From Macrobrachium rosenbergii (lineage: Eukaryota; Arthropoda; Malacostraca; Decapoda; Palaemonidae), in the NCBI RefSeq assembly GCF_040412425.1, contig NC_089749.1, forward strand, positions 8,063,662 through 8,127,661: 64,000 nucleotides of DNA, given 5' to 3'. The notes under the pieces were generated by a model. It was not told the origin of the DNA, did not search any database, and saw only the letters and a list, made by a program, of their open reading frames with translations. The translations under genes and the position numbers were made by a program. Shown here piece by piece: positions 41,401 to 54,980 of the stretch (the first letter of the stretch is position 1; every line of letters begins with the position of its first letter).

Positions 41401-41699
41401 AACCTTTCACTTCTTTTTGCAATGATCTGAGCAGTTTGCAGAGTCTTGTTGCAAAAACAAGGGAAGAATATACAGCCTAACTTCTTTCACTTCTTTTGCA
41501 ATGATCTGGAGCAGTTGCAGAGTCTTGTTGCAAAAAACAAGGAAAAATATACAGCCTAACCTTTCACTTCTCTTGCAATGATCTGAGCAGTTTGTTACAG
41601 AAAGTCTTGTTGCAAAACAAGGAAGAATATACAGCCCAACCTTTCACTTCTCTTGCAATGATCTGGTTAGGCAGTTGCAGAGTCTTGCAATTCTACAAA

Positions 41700-42030
41700 A
41701 ACAAGGAAAAATATGCAGCCTAACCTTTCACTTCTTTTTGCAATGATCTGAGCAGTTTCAGAGTCTTGTTGCAAAAACAAGGAAGAATATACAGCCTAAC
41801 CTTTCACTTCTCTTGCAATGATCTGAGCAGTTGCAGAGTCTTGTTGCAAAAACAAGGAAAAATATGCAGCCAAACCTTTCACTTCTTTTGCAATGATCTG
41901 AGCAGTTTCAGAGTCTTGTTGCAAAAACAAGGAAGAATATACAGCCTAACCTTTCACTTCTCTTGCAATGATCTGAGCAGTTGCAGAGTCTTGTTGCAAA
42001 AACAAGAAAAAATATGCAGCCAAACCTTTT
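41700..42030 (+). repeat. 150-bp dimeric higher-order repeat, second locus
   Basis: TTTCAGAGTC words at 41,757 and 41,907 are 150 bp apart, with a TTGCAGAG unit between. The class 1/class 2 alternation is the same as at 8690-9210. Confidence 0.75.
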
Positions 42031-45000
42031 CAACCTTTCACTTCTTTGCAATGATCTGAGCAGTTGCAGAGTCTTGTTGCAAAAACAAGGAAAAATATGC
42101 AGCCAAACTTTTCACTTCTTTTAATGATCTGAGCAGTTGCAGAGTCTTGTTGCAAAAACAAGGAAAAATATGCAGCCAAACTCTTTCACTTCTTGCAATG
42201 ATCTGAACCTTTACTTCTCTTGCAATTTGAGCAGTTGCAGGGAGTCTTGTTGCAAAAACAAGGAAATATACAATAACCTTTCACTTCTCTTGCAATGATC
42301 TGAGCAGTTGCAGTCTTGTTCTTGTTAAAACAAGGAAAAATATGCAGCAGCATTTCACTTCTCTTGCAATGATCTGAGCAGTTGCAGAGTCTTGTTGCAA
42401 AACAAGGAAGAATATACAGCCCAACCTTTCACTTCTCTTGCAATGATCTGAGCAGTTGCAGAGTCTTGTTGCAAAAACAAGGGAAGAATATACAGCTAAC
42501 CTTTCACTTCTCTTGCAATGATCTGAGCAGTTGCAGAGTCTTGTTGCAAAAACAAGGAAGAATATACAGCCTAACCTTTCACTTCTCTTGCAATGATCTG
42601 AGCAGTTGCAGAGTCTTGTTGCAAAACAAGGAAGAATATACAGCCCAACCTTTCACTTCTCTTGCAATGATCTGAGCAGTTGCAGAGTCTTGTTGCAAAA
42701 ACAAGGAAGAATATACAGCCCAACCTTTCACTTCTCTTGCAATGATCTGAGCAGTTGCAATCTTGTTGCAAAACAAAAAATATGCAATGATCAGTTGCAG
42801 CTTGTTGCAAAAACAAGGAGTCTTGTTCTCTTTTAAAAACAAGGAAAAATATACAGCCTAACTTTTCACTTCTTTTCACAATGATCTGAGCAGTTGCAGA
42901 GTCTTGTTGCAAAAACAAGGAAAGAATATACAGCCCAACCTTTCACTTCTCTTGCAATGATCTGAGCAGTTGCAGAGTCTTGTTGCAAAAACAAGGAAGA
43001 ATATACAGCCCTAACCTTTCACTTCTTTGCAATGCAGAGTCTTGTTGCAAAAACAAGGAAGGAATATGCAGTTTCACTTCTTTTGCAATGATCTGAGCAG
43101 TCAGGTCTTGTTGCAAAAACAAGGAAGAATATGCAGCCAAACCTTTCACTTCTCTTGCAATGATCTGAGCAGTTGCAGAGTCTTGTTGCAAAAACAAGGA
43201 AGAATATACAGCCTAACCTTTCACTTCTTTTGCAATGATCTGAGCAGTTGCAGAGTCTTGTTGCAAAAACAAGGAAGAATATACAGCCCAACCTTTCACT
43301 TCTCTTGCAATGATCTTGTTGCAAAAACAAGAAAAATATTGCAATGAGTCTTGTTGCAAAAACAAGGAAAAATATGCAGCCTAACCTTTCACTTCTCTTG
43401 CAATGATCTGAGCAGTTGCAGAGTCTTGTTGCAAAAACAAGGAAGAATATATTGTTACAAAAACAAGGAAAAATATGCAGCAAACCTTTCACTTCTCTTG
43501 CAATGATCTGAGCAGTTTCAGAGTCTTGTTGCAAAAACAAGGAAAAATATACAGCCAAACCTTTCACTTCTCTTGCAATGATCTGAGCAGTTGCAGAGTC
43601 TTGTTGCAAAAACAAAATATGCAGAAGAATGATCTGAGCAGTTGCAGGTCTTGTTGCAAAACAGGAAAATATGCAACCAAACCTTTCACTTCTCTTGCAA
43701 TGATCTGAGCAGTTGCAGAGTCTTGTTGCAAACAACAAGGAAAAATATGCAGCAAACCTTTCACTTCTTTTGCAATGATCTGAGCAGTTGCAGAGTCTTG
43801 TTGCAAAAACAAGGAAAATATACAGCCTAACCTTTCACTTCTCTTGCAATGATCTGAGCAGATCTTGTTGCAAAAACAGGAAAAATATGTCAGCCAAACC
43901 TTGCAATGATCTGCAAAAACAAGGAAGAATATACAGCCTAACCTTTCACTTCTCTTGCAATGATCTGAGCAGTTGCAGAGTCTTGTAAAAAAACAAGGGA
44001 AAATATGCAGTAACAATTTTCACTTCTTTTGCAATGATCTGAGCAGTTGCAGGTCTTGTTGCAATGGGAAAATATGCAATGAGCTATTTGCTTCTCTTGC
44101 AATGATCTGAGCAGTTTTAGAGTCTTGTTGCAAAACAACAAGAAAAATATGCGACCAAACACTGCTTCTTGCAATGATCTGAGCAGTTGCAAGTCTTATT
44201 CACAAAAACAAGAAAATATGCAGCCAAACCTTTTCACTTCTCTTGCAATGATCTGAGCAGTTGCAGAGTCTTGTTGCAAAAACAAGGGAAAAATATGCAG
44301 CTGGAAGCCTTTCACTTCTCTTGCAATGATCTGAGCAGTGCTGCAGGAGTCTTGTTGCAAAACAAAAGGAAAATATGCAGCGTGGAAACCTTTCACTTCT
44401 CTGCAATGAAGATCTGAGCAGTTGCAAGTCTTGTTGCAAAAACAAAATATGGAAAACCTTTCATAATGATCTGAGCAGTTGCAGGTCTTGTTGCAAAAAC
44501 AGGAAGAATATACAACCCAACCTTTCACTTCTCTTGCAGCCAGTCTGAGCAGATGCAGGAGTCTTGTTACAAAAACAAGGAAAAATATACAGCCAAACCT
44601 TTCACTTCTCTTCAATGATCTGAGCAGTTGCAGAGTCTTGTTGCAAAAAACAAGGAAGAATATACAGCCTAACCTTTCACTTCTCTTGCAATGATCTGAG
44701 CAGTTGCAGAGTCTTGTTGCAAAAACAAGGAAAATATGCAGAAACATTCACTTCTTTTGCAATAGTCTGAACAGTTGCAGAGTCTTGTTGCAAAAACAAG
44801 GAAAGATATACAATGCCAGCCTTTCACTTCTCTTGCAATGAGTCTGAGCAGTTGCAGAGTCTTGTTGCAAAAACAAGGAAGAATATACAACCCTTTCACT
44901 TCTCTTTTAATGATCTGAGCAGTTGCAGAGTCTTGTTGCAAAAACAAGGAAGAATATACAGCTAACCTTTCCTTTATCTTGCAATGTCTGAGCAGTTGCA

Positions 45001-48000
45001 GAGTCTTGTTGCAAAAACAAGGAAGAATATACAGCCTAACCTTTCACTTCTCTTGCAATGATCTGAGCAGTTGCAGAGTCTTGTTGCAAAAACAGGGAAG
45101 AATATACAGCCAACCTTTCATACTCTTGCAATGATCTGAGCAGTTGGAGTCTTGTTGCAAAACAGGAAAATATGCAGCCCAACCTTTCACTTCTTTGCAA
45201 TGCTGATGCAGAGTCTTGTTGAAAAAACAAGAAAAAATTTCATTCTCTTGCAATGATCTAGCAGTTTCACTTCTCTTGTTGAAAAAACAAAGAATCACAG
45301 GCAGTTTTCAGAGTCTTGTTGCAAAAACAAGGAAAAATATACAGCTTCTTCTTTCACTCTTGCAATGATCTGAGCAGTTTTGATCTTGTTTCAAAACAGG
45401 AGAATATACAGCCAACCTTTCACTTCTCTTGCAATGATCTGAGCAGTTGTCTTGTTGCAAAAACAAGGAACCTTTTACTTCTCTTGCAATATACAGCAGG
45501 TCTTGTTGAAAAAACAAGAAGAGATAACCTTTCACTTCTCTTGCATTGATCTGAGCAGTTGCAGAGTCTTGTTACAAAAACAAGGAAAAATATACAGCCT
45601 AACCTTTTTTTATTGATCAACAGTTGCAGAGTCTTGCAAAAACAAGGAAGAATGTCAAATGCAGATGCAGAGTCTTGTTGCAAAAAAAGGAAGAATATAC
45701 AGCCCAACCTTTCACTTCTCTTGCTGAGCAGTTGCAGAGTCTTGTTGCAAAAAACAGGAATATGGCCCAACCTTTCACTTCTCTTGCAATGATCTGAGAG
45801 CAGAGTCTTGTTGCAAAAACAAGGACAAATTATGACAGCCAGAAAAACAAGGAAGAATAAACCTTTCACTTCTCTTGCAATGATCTGAGCAGTTTCAGAG
45901 TCTTGTTGCAAAAACAAGGAAAAATATACAGCCCAACCTTTCACTTCTCTTGCAATGATCTGAACAGTTGCAGCAGTATGCCCAACCTTTCACTTCTCTT
46001 GCAATGATCTGAGCAGTTACAGAGTCTTGTTAAAAACAAGGAAGAAAAATATCTGGCAATGATCTGAGCAACCTTTTGCAAAACTACTTCTCTTGCAATG
46101 ATCTGAGCAGTTGCAGAGTCTTGTTGCAAAAACAAGGAAGGAATATACAGCCTAACCTTTCACTTCTCTTGCAATGATCTGAGCAGTTGCAGAGTCTTGT
46201 TGCAAAAACAAGGGAGAATATACAGTTTCACTTCATTTTGCAATGCTGAGAGTTTGCTCTTGTTACAAAAACAAAGAATAAAATGACATTTCACTTCTTT
46301 TGCAATGATACAGTTGCAGAGTCTTGTTGCAAAAACAAGGAAGAATATACAGCCAACCTTTCCACTTCTCTTTTTAATGAGTCTAGCAGTTGCAGAGTCT
46401 TGTTGCAAAACAAGGGAAAAATATGTCAAACCTTTGCTTCTCTTGCAATGATCTGAGCAGTTGCAGGTCTTGTTGCAAAAACAAGGAAGAATATACAGCC
46501 CAACCTTTCACTTCTCTTGCAATGATCTTTGCAGAGTCTTGTTACAAAAACAAGGAAAAATTGAACCTTTCACTTCTTTTTGCAATGATCTGAGCGTTGC
46601 AGGAGTCTTGTTGAAAAACAAGGAAAAAGAATATACAGCCTAACCTTTCACTTCTCTTGCAATGATCTGAGCAGTTGCAGAGTCTTGTTGCAAAAACAAG
46701 GAAGAATATACAGCCAAACCTTTCACTTCTCTTGCAATGATCTGAGCAGTTGCAGAGTCTTGTTGCAAAAACAAGGAAAAATATGCAGCCAAACCTTTCA
46801 CTTCTCTTGCAATGATCTGAGCAGTTGCAGAGTCTTGTTGCAAAAACAAGGAAGAATATACAGCCTAACCTTTTCACTTCTCTTGCAATGATCTGAGCAG
46901 TTGCAAGTCTTGTTGCAAAAACAAGGAAGAATATACAGCCCAACCTTTCACTTCTCTTGCAATGATCTGAGCAGTTTTTGAAAAATATACAGCCTAACCT
47001 TTTCACTTCTTTTGCAATGATCTGAGCAGTTGCAGAGTCTTGTTGCAAAAACAAGGAAGAATATAAAAACAGCCTAACCTTTCACTTCTCTTGCAATGAT
47101 CTGAGCAGTTTGCAGAGTCTTGTTGCAAAAACAAAAAGGAAAAATTTTACTTCTTTTGCAATGATCTGAGCAGTTTCAGACCCAACCTTTCACTTCTCTT
47201 GCAATGATCTGAGCAGTTGCAGAGTCTTGTTGCAAAACAAGGAAAAATATGCAGCCAAACCTTTCACTTCTCTTTCAATGATCTGAGCAGTTGCAGAGTC
47301 TTGTTATAAAACAAGGAAAATATGCAGCCAAACCTTTCACTTCTCTTGCAATGATCTGAGCAGTTGCAGAGTCTTGTTGCAAAAACAAGGAAAAATATGC
47401 AGCCAAACAGATCTGAGCAGTTTCTTTTGCAAAAACTTCTTTTGCAATGATCTGAGTTTGCAGTTTCAAAACAAGGAGTCTTGTTTCACTTCTCTTGCAA
47501 AAAGTTGCAAGGAAGAATATACAGCCAAACCTTTCACTTCTTTTGCAATGATCTGAGCAGTTGCAGAGTCTTGTTGCAAAAACAAGGAAAATATGCAGCC
47601 AAACCTTTCACTTCTTTTGCAATGATCTGAGCAGTTGCAGAGTCTTGTTGCAAAAACAAGGAAAAATATGCAGCCTAACCTTTCACTTCTCTTGCAATGA
47701 TCTGAGCAGTTGCAGAGTCTTGTTGCAAAAACAAGGAAAAATATGCAGCCAAACCTTTCACTTCTTTTCCAATGATCTGAGCAGTTGCAGAGTCTTGTTG
47801 CAAAAACAAGGAAGAATATACAGCCTAACCTTTCACTTCTCTTGCAATGATCTGAGCAGATGCAGAGTCTTGTTGCAAAAACAAGGAAAAATATGCAGCC
47901 AAACCTTTCACTTCTTTTGCAATGATCTGAGCAGTTTCAGAGTCTTGTTGCAAAACAAGGGGAAAAATATACAGCCCTAACCTTTCACTTCTCTTGCAAT

Positions 48001-49094
48001 GATCTGAGCAGTTGCAGAGTCTTGTTGCAAAAACAAGGAAAATATACAGCCTAACCTTTCACTTCTTTTGCAATGATCTGAGCAGTTTCAGAGTCTTGTT
48101 GCAAAAACAAGGAAGAATATACAGCCCTAACCTTTCACTTCTCTTGCAATGATCTGAGCAGTTGCAGTCTTGTTGCAAAAACAAGGAAAAATATACAGCC
48201 AAACCTTTCACTTCTCTTGCAATGATCTGAGCAGTTGCAGAGTCTTGTTGCAAAAAAACAGGAAGAATATACAGCCTAACCTTTCACTTCTCTTGCAATG
48301 ATCTGAGCAGTCAGGGTCTTGTTGCAAAACAAGGAAGAATATACAGCCTAACCTTTCACTTCTCTTGCAATGATCTGAGCAGTTGCAGGTCTTGTTGCAA
48401 AAACAAGGAAGAATATACAGCCTAACCTTTCACTTCTCTTGCAATGATCTGAGTCTTGTTGCAAAAACAAGGAAGTATATGCAGCCTAACCTTTCACTTC
48501 TCTTGCAATGATCTGAGCAGTTGCAAAAAACAAGGAAGAATATACAGCCTAACCTTTCACTTCTCTTGCAATGATCTGAGCAGTTGCAGAGTCTTGTTGC
48601 AAAAACAAAATATACAGCCTAAAGAATATTGCAGAGTCTTGCCACAGCCTAACCTTTCACTTCTCTTGCAATGATCTGAGCAGTTGCAGAGTCTTGTTGC
48701 AAAACAAGGAAAAATATGCAGCAAACCTTTCACTTCTTTGCAATGATCTGAGCAGTTTCAGTCTTGTTGCAAAAACAAGGAAGAATATACAGCCTAACCT
48801 TTCACTTCTCTTGCAATGATCTGAGCAGTTGCAGAGTCTTGTTGCAAAAACAAGGAAAAATATGCAGCCAAACCTTTCCCTTCTCTTGCAATGATCTGAG
48901 CAGTTTGCAAGTCTTGTTGAAAAACAAGGAAAAATATGCAACCAGGTTTCGCTTCTTTTGCAATGATCTGAGGCAGAGTCTTGTTGCAAAACAAGGAAAA
49001 ATATACAGCCAAACCTTTCACTTCTCTTGCAATGATCTGAGCAGTTGCAGAGTCTTGTTGCAAAAACAAGGAAGAATATACAGCCTAACCTTTC

Positions 49095-51420
49095 ACTTCT
49101 TGTAACAATGATCTGAGCAGTTGCAGATTCCTGTTGAAAAACAAGGAAAAATATGTACAAACATTTCACTTCTTTGCAATGATCTGAGCAGTTGCAGAGT
49201 CTTGTTGCAAAACAAGGAAAAATATGCAGCCAAACCTTTTCACTTCTTGCAATGATCTGAGTAGTTTCAGAGTCTTGTTAAAACAAGGAAAATATGCAGC
49301 CAAACCTTTCACTTCTCTTTGCAATGATCTGAGCAGTTGCAGAGTCTTGTTGCAAAACAAGGAAGAATATGCAGCCAAACCTTTCCTTCTCTTGCAATGA
49401 TCTGAGCAGTTGCAGAGTCTTATTGCAAAACAAGGAAAATATATGCAGCCAAACCTTCCACTTCTTTTGCAATGATCTGAGCAGTTGCAGAGTCTTGTTA
49501 AAACAAGGAAAATATGCAGCCAAACCTTTCACACAGGCAGATGCAGAGTCTTGTTATAAAAACAAGGAAAATTGCAATGATCTGAGCAGTTGTAGAGTCT
49601 TATTGCAAAAACAAGGAAAAAAAATATGCAGCCAAACCTTTTAGCTAACTGAGCAGTTTCACTTGTTGCAAAAACAAGGGAGAAGAATATACAGCCTAAC
49701 CTTTCTTCTCTTGCAATGATCTGGAGCAGATGCAGAGTCTTGTTGCAAAAACAAGGAAAAAATATGCAGCCAAACTTTCACTTCTCTTCCAATGATCTGA
49801 GCAGTTGCAGAGTCTTGTTGCAAAAACAGGAAGAATATACAGCCAAACCTTTCACTTCTCTTGCAATGATCTGAGCAGATGAGAGTCTTGTTGCAAAAAA
49901 CAAGGAAAATATGCAGCTAAACTTTTCACTTCTTTTGCAATGATCTGGGCAGTTTCAGTCTTGTTGCAAAACAAAGGAAGAATATACAGCTAACCTTTCA
50001 CTTCTCTTTGCAATGATCACAGGCAGTTGCAGAGTCTTGCTGCAAAACAAGGAAAAATATGCAGCCAAACCTTTCACTTCTTTTTGCAATGATCTGAGCA
50101 GTTGCAGAGTCTTGTTGAAAAACAAGGAAGAATATACAGCCTAACCCTTTTCACTTCTCTTGCAATGATCTGAGCAGTTGCAGATTCCTGTTGAAAAACA
50201 AGGAAAAATATGTACAAACATTTCACTTCTTTGCAATGATCTGAGCAGTTGCAGAGTCTTGTTGCAAAACAAGGAAAAATATGCAGCCAAACCTTTTCAC
50301 TTCTTGCAATGATCTGAGTAGTTTCAGAGTCTTGTTAAAACAAGGAAAATATGCAGCCAAACCTTTCACTTCTCTTTGCAATGATCTGAGCAGTTGCAGA
50401 GTCTTGTTGCAAAACAAGAAAATATGCAGCCAAACCTTTCACTTCTTGCAATGATCTGGAGCAGTTGTAGAGTCTTATTGTAAAACAAGGAAAATATGCA
50501 GCCAAACCTTTCACTTCTCTTTGCAATGATCTGATGGTTGCAGAGTCTTGTTGCAAAACAAGGAAAATATGCAGCCAAACCTTTCACTTCTTTTGCAATG
50601 ATCTGAGCAGTTTCAGAGTCTTGTTGCAAAAACAAGGAAAAATATGCAGCCCTAACCTTTCCTTCTCTTGCAATGATCTGGAGCAGATGCAGAGTCTTAT
50701 TGCAAAAACAAGGAAAAAATATGCAGCCAAACTTTTCACTTCTTTTCCAATGATCTGAGCAGTTGCAGAGTCTTGTTGCAAAAACAAGGAAGAATATACA
50801 GCCTAACCTTTCACTTCTCTTGCAATGATCTGAGCAGATGCAGAGTCTTGTTGCAAAAAACAAGGAAAATTATGCAGCTAAACTTTTCACTTCTTTTAAT
50901 GATCTTTGCAATGATCTTCTCTTGCAATGGAGTAGTTTCAGTCTTGTTGCAAAACAAGGAAAAATATACAGCCAAACCTTTTAGCCTTTTGCTAAAAAAC
51001 AAGGGAGAAGAATATACAGCCTAACCTTTCTCTCTTGCAATGATCTGGAGCAGTTGCAGAGTCTTGTTGCAAAACAAGGAAGAATACAGCTAACCTTTCA
51101 CTTCTCTTGCAATGATCTGAGCAGTTGCAGAGTCTTGTTGAAAAACAAGGAAGAATATACAGTCAAACCTTTTCACTTCTCTTGCAATGATCTGAGCAGA
51201 TGAGTCTTGTTGCAAAAAACAAGGAAGAATTATGCAGCCAAACCTTTTCACTTCTTTTTTGCAATGATCTGGGCAGTTTCAGTCTTGTTGCAAAAACAAG
51301 GAAGAATATACAGCCTAACCTTTCACTTCTCTTTTAATGATCACAGTAAGTTGCAGAGTCTTGCTGCAAAAACAAGGAAGAATATGCAGCCAAACCTTTT
51401 CACTTCTTTTTGCAATGATC
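49095..51420 (+). repeat. Kilobase-scale higher-order repeat
   Basis: Rare marker words recur in the same order at several large offsets. CAGATTCCTGTTG with ATGTACAAACATTTC and the following ~250 bp at 49,111-49,361 recurs at 50,168 (offset 1057). CTGGAGCAGATGC at 49,721 recurs at 50,678 (offset 957), with GCAGCTAAACTTTTC following at similar spacing. CCAAACCTTTTAGC, GGGAGAAGAATATAC, TGATCTGGGC and TCACAG/CTTGCTGC at 49,631-50,060 recur at 50,971-51,385 (offsets 1324-1340). Nested duplications of roughly 0.96-1.34 kb explain this. Confidence 0.8.
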
Positions 51421-54400
51421 TGAGCAGTTGCAGAGTCTTGTTGCAAAAACAAGGAAGAATATACAGCCTAACCTTTCACTTCTCTTGCAATGATCTGAGC
51501 AGAGTCTTGTTGCAAAAACAAGGAAAAATATACAGCCTAACCTTTTTCACTTCTTTTTGCAATGATCTGAGCAGTTGCAGAGTCTTGTTGCAAAACAAGG
51601 AAAAATATGCAACCCTAACCTTTCACTTCTTTGCAATGATCTGAGCAGATTCTTGATGCAAAAACAGTCTTGTTGCAAAAACAAGGAAGAATATACAGCC
51701 CAACCTTTCACTTCTCTTGCAATGATCTGGCAGTTGCAGAGTCTTGTTGCAAAACAAGGAAAATATACAGCCACTTCTCTTGCAACCAGTCTTTTACACT
51801 TCTTTTTGCAATGATCTGAGCCTAACCTTTCACTTCTCAGAGTCTTGCAGGGTCTTGTTGCAAAACAAGGAAGAATATACAGCCTAACCTTTTCACTTCT
51901 CTGCAATGATCTGAGCAGTTTGAGTCTTGTTGCAAAACAAAGAAGAATATACAGCTAACTTCTCTTGCACTCTCAGTTCTTGCAATGGAAGAATATATGC
52001 AGCCTAACCTTTCACTTCTCTTACAATGATCTGAGCAGTTGCGAAGTCTTGTTGCAAAACATGGAAAGAATATACAGCTAATCTTTCACTTCTTGCAATG
52101 ATCTGAGTGCTGCAGAGTCTTGTTGCAAAAACAAGGAAGAATATCACTTCTCTTGCAGCCAGTAACTTGTTGCAAAACAAGGAAGAATTTCACTTCTGCA
52201 ATGATCTGAGCAGTTGCAGAGTCTTGTTGCAAAAACAAGGAAGAATATACAGCCTAACCTTTCACTTCTCTTGCAATGATCTGAGCAGTTGCAGAGTCTT
52301 GTTGCAAAAACAAGGAAGAATATACAGCCTAACCTTTCACTTCTCTTGCAATGATCTGAGCAGTTGCAGAGTCTTGTTGCAAAACAAGGAAAAATATGCA
52401 GCTAAATCTTGTTGCAAAACAAGGAAAAATCCAGCCAAACCTTTCCCACTTCTCTTGCAATGATCTGAGCAGTTTCAGAGTCTTGTTGCAAAAACAAGGG
52501 AAAATATATAGCCAAACCTTTCACTTCTCTTGCAATGATCTGAGCAGTTGCAGAGTCTTGTTGCAAAAACAAGGAAAAATATGCAGCCAAACCTTTTCTA
52601 CTTCTCTTGCAATGATCTGAGCAGTTGCAGAGTCTTTGTTGCAAAACAAAAACAAGGAAGAATATCTGACAGTTGCAAGTCTTGTTGCAAAAACAAGAGT
52701 AAATATGCAGCCAAACCTTTCACTTCTCTTGCAATGATCTGAGCAGTTGCAGAGTCTTGTTGCAAAAACAAGGGAAAATATGCAGCCTAACCTTTCACTT
52801 CTCTTGCAATGATCTGAGCAGATGCAGAGTCTTGTTGCAAAACAAGGAAAAATATACAGCCAAACCTTTCACTTCTTTTCCAATGATCTGAGCAGTTGCA
52901 GGGAGTCTTGTTGCAAAAACAAGGAAGTAGTTGCAGAGTCTTGCAGAGTCTTGCAAAAGCAAACCTTTCACTTCTTTGCAAAATCTGCAGCCAAAAACAA
53001 GGGAAGAGATAAGCCTAACCTTTCACTTCTCTTGCAGCCAGTCTGAGCAGTTGCAGAGTCTTGTTAAAGAATATGCAGCCTAACCTTTTCCTTCTCTTTT
53101 AATGATCTGAGCAGTTGCAGAGTCTTGTTGAAAACAAGGGAAAATATATAGCCTAACCTTTCACTTCTCTTGCAATGATCTGAGCAGATGCAGAGTTGCA
53201 GAGTCAGCCAAACCTGTGATGCAAAAACAAGGAAAAAATATGCAGCCAAACCTTTTCTCTTCTTCCAATGATCTGAGCAGTTGCAGAGTCTTGTTGCAAA
53301 ACAAGGAAGAATATACAGCTAACCTTTCACTTCTTCTTGCAATGATCTGAGCAGTTGCAGAGTCTTGTTGCAAAAACAAGGAAAATATACAGCCCTAACC
53401 TTTCACTTCTTTGCAATGATCTGAGCAGATGCAGAGTCTTGTTGCAAAAACAAGGAAAATATATAGCCTAACCTTTCACTTCTCTTGCAATGATCTGAGC
53501 AGTTGCAGAGTCTTGTTGCAAAACAAGGAAAATTATGCAGCCAAACCTTTCACTTCTTGCAATGATCTGAGCAGTTTCAGAGTCTTGTTGCAAAAACAAG
53601 GAAGAATATACAGCCTAACCTTTTCACTTCTCTTGCAATGATTCGAGCAGTTGCATAGTCTTGTTGCAAAAACAAGGAAAAATATACAGCCAAACCTTTT
53701 CACTTCTTTTGCAATGATCTGGAGCAGTTTCAGAGTCTTGTTGCAAAAACAAGGGAAAATATGCAGCTAACCTTTCACTTCTCTTGCAATGATCTGAGCA
53801 GTTGCAGAGTGCATTGCAAAACAAGAAGAATACTTCTCTTGCAATGATCAGCCTAACCTTGTTACTTCAAGGAGAATATGCCAAACCTGATCACAGCAGT
53901 TTGGAGTCTTGTTGCAAAAACAAGAAGAATCTTGTTATTTCACTTCTCTTGCAAAACAAGGAAGAATACAAGGGAAGAATATGCAGCCCTAACCTTTCAC
54001 TTCTCTTGCAGTAGATCTGGAGCAGTTGCAGAGTCTTGTTGCAAAACAGGGAAGAATATACAGCCAAACCTTTCCCACTTCTCTTGCAATGATCTGAGCA
54101 GTGCAGAGTCTTGTTGCAAAACAAGGAAGAATATGCAGCCAAACCTTTCACTTCTCTTGCAATGATCTGGAGCAGTTGCAGAGTCTTGTTGCAAAATCAA
54201 GGAAAATATATAGCCAACCTTTCACTTCTCTTTTGCAATGATCTGAGGCAGTTGCAGAGTCTTGTTGCAAAACAAGGGAAAAATATAGCCAAACCTTTCA
54301 CTTCTCTTGCAATGATCTGAGCAGTTGCAGAGTCTTGTTAAAAACAAGGAAAATATATAGCCCAACCTTTCACTTCTCTTTGCAATGATCTGAGCAGTTT

Positions 54401-54705
54401 CAAAGTCTTGTTGCAAAAACAAGGAAATATACAGCCAAACCTTTTTCACTTCTCTTTTAATGATCTGAGCAGTTTCAGAGTCTTGTTGCAAAAACAAGGA
54501 AAATATACAGCTAAACTTTCACTTTTCTTTGCAATGAACTGATCAGTTACAGACTCTTGTTGCAAAGAAACCAAGAAAAATATGCAATAATTACCTTTCA
54601 CTTCATTTGCAATCTGAGCAACCTTCAGAGTCTTGTTGCAAAACAAAAATAAATAACCTTTTCACTTCTCTTGCAATGATCTGAGTAGTCAGAGTCTTGT
54701 TAAAA

Positions 54706-54980
54706 ACAAGGAAAAACAAAAAATTAAATGAACAGCACACAGTTGAGAGTGCAAAACAAAGGAGAATATACCCGATGCAATCTTCTCTTGGGGTTCGACG
54801 AGTTGCAGAGTCGTGTTGTCCAAGGTCCTATGCAGCCCAGGGTCCCAAGGTTGGGACGAAACAGAGTCTTGTTGCAAAAAATGGGAATATAGCCCTATTA
54901 GACTTCTCTTGAAATGATCTGAGTGTGATGCCACAAGGAAAAATATGCAGATTTCCTCCTTGCGTCACACAGAGTCTTGT
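54706..54980 (+). repeat. Non-satellite element, copy B (satellite-interrupted)
   Basis: Follows AAAAACAAAAAATTAAATGAA. It keeps TTGAGAGTGCA, GATGCAATCTTC, GGGGTTCGA, CCCAGGGTCCCAAGGTTGG and GTGATGCCACA in the order of the 55,843 copy. Between these, satellite words (AGTTGCAGAGTC, AACAGAGTCTTGTTGC, AAAAATATGCAG) stand where the other copy has its own sequence. Confidence 0.7.
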
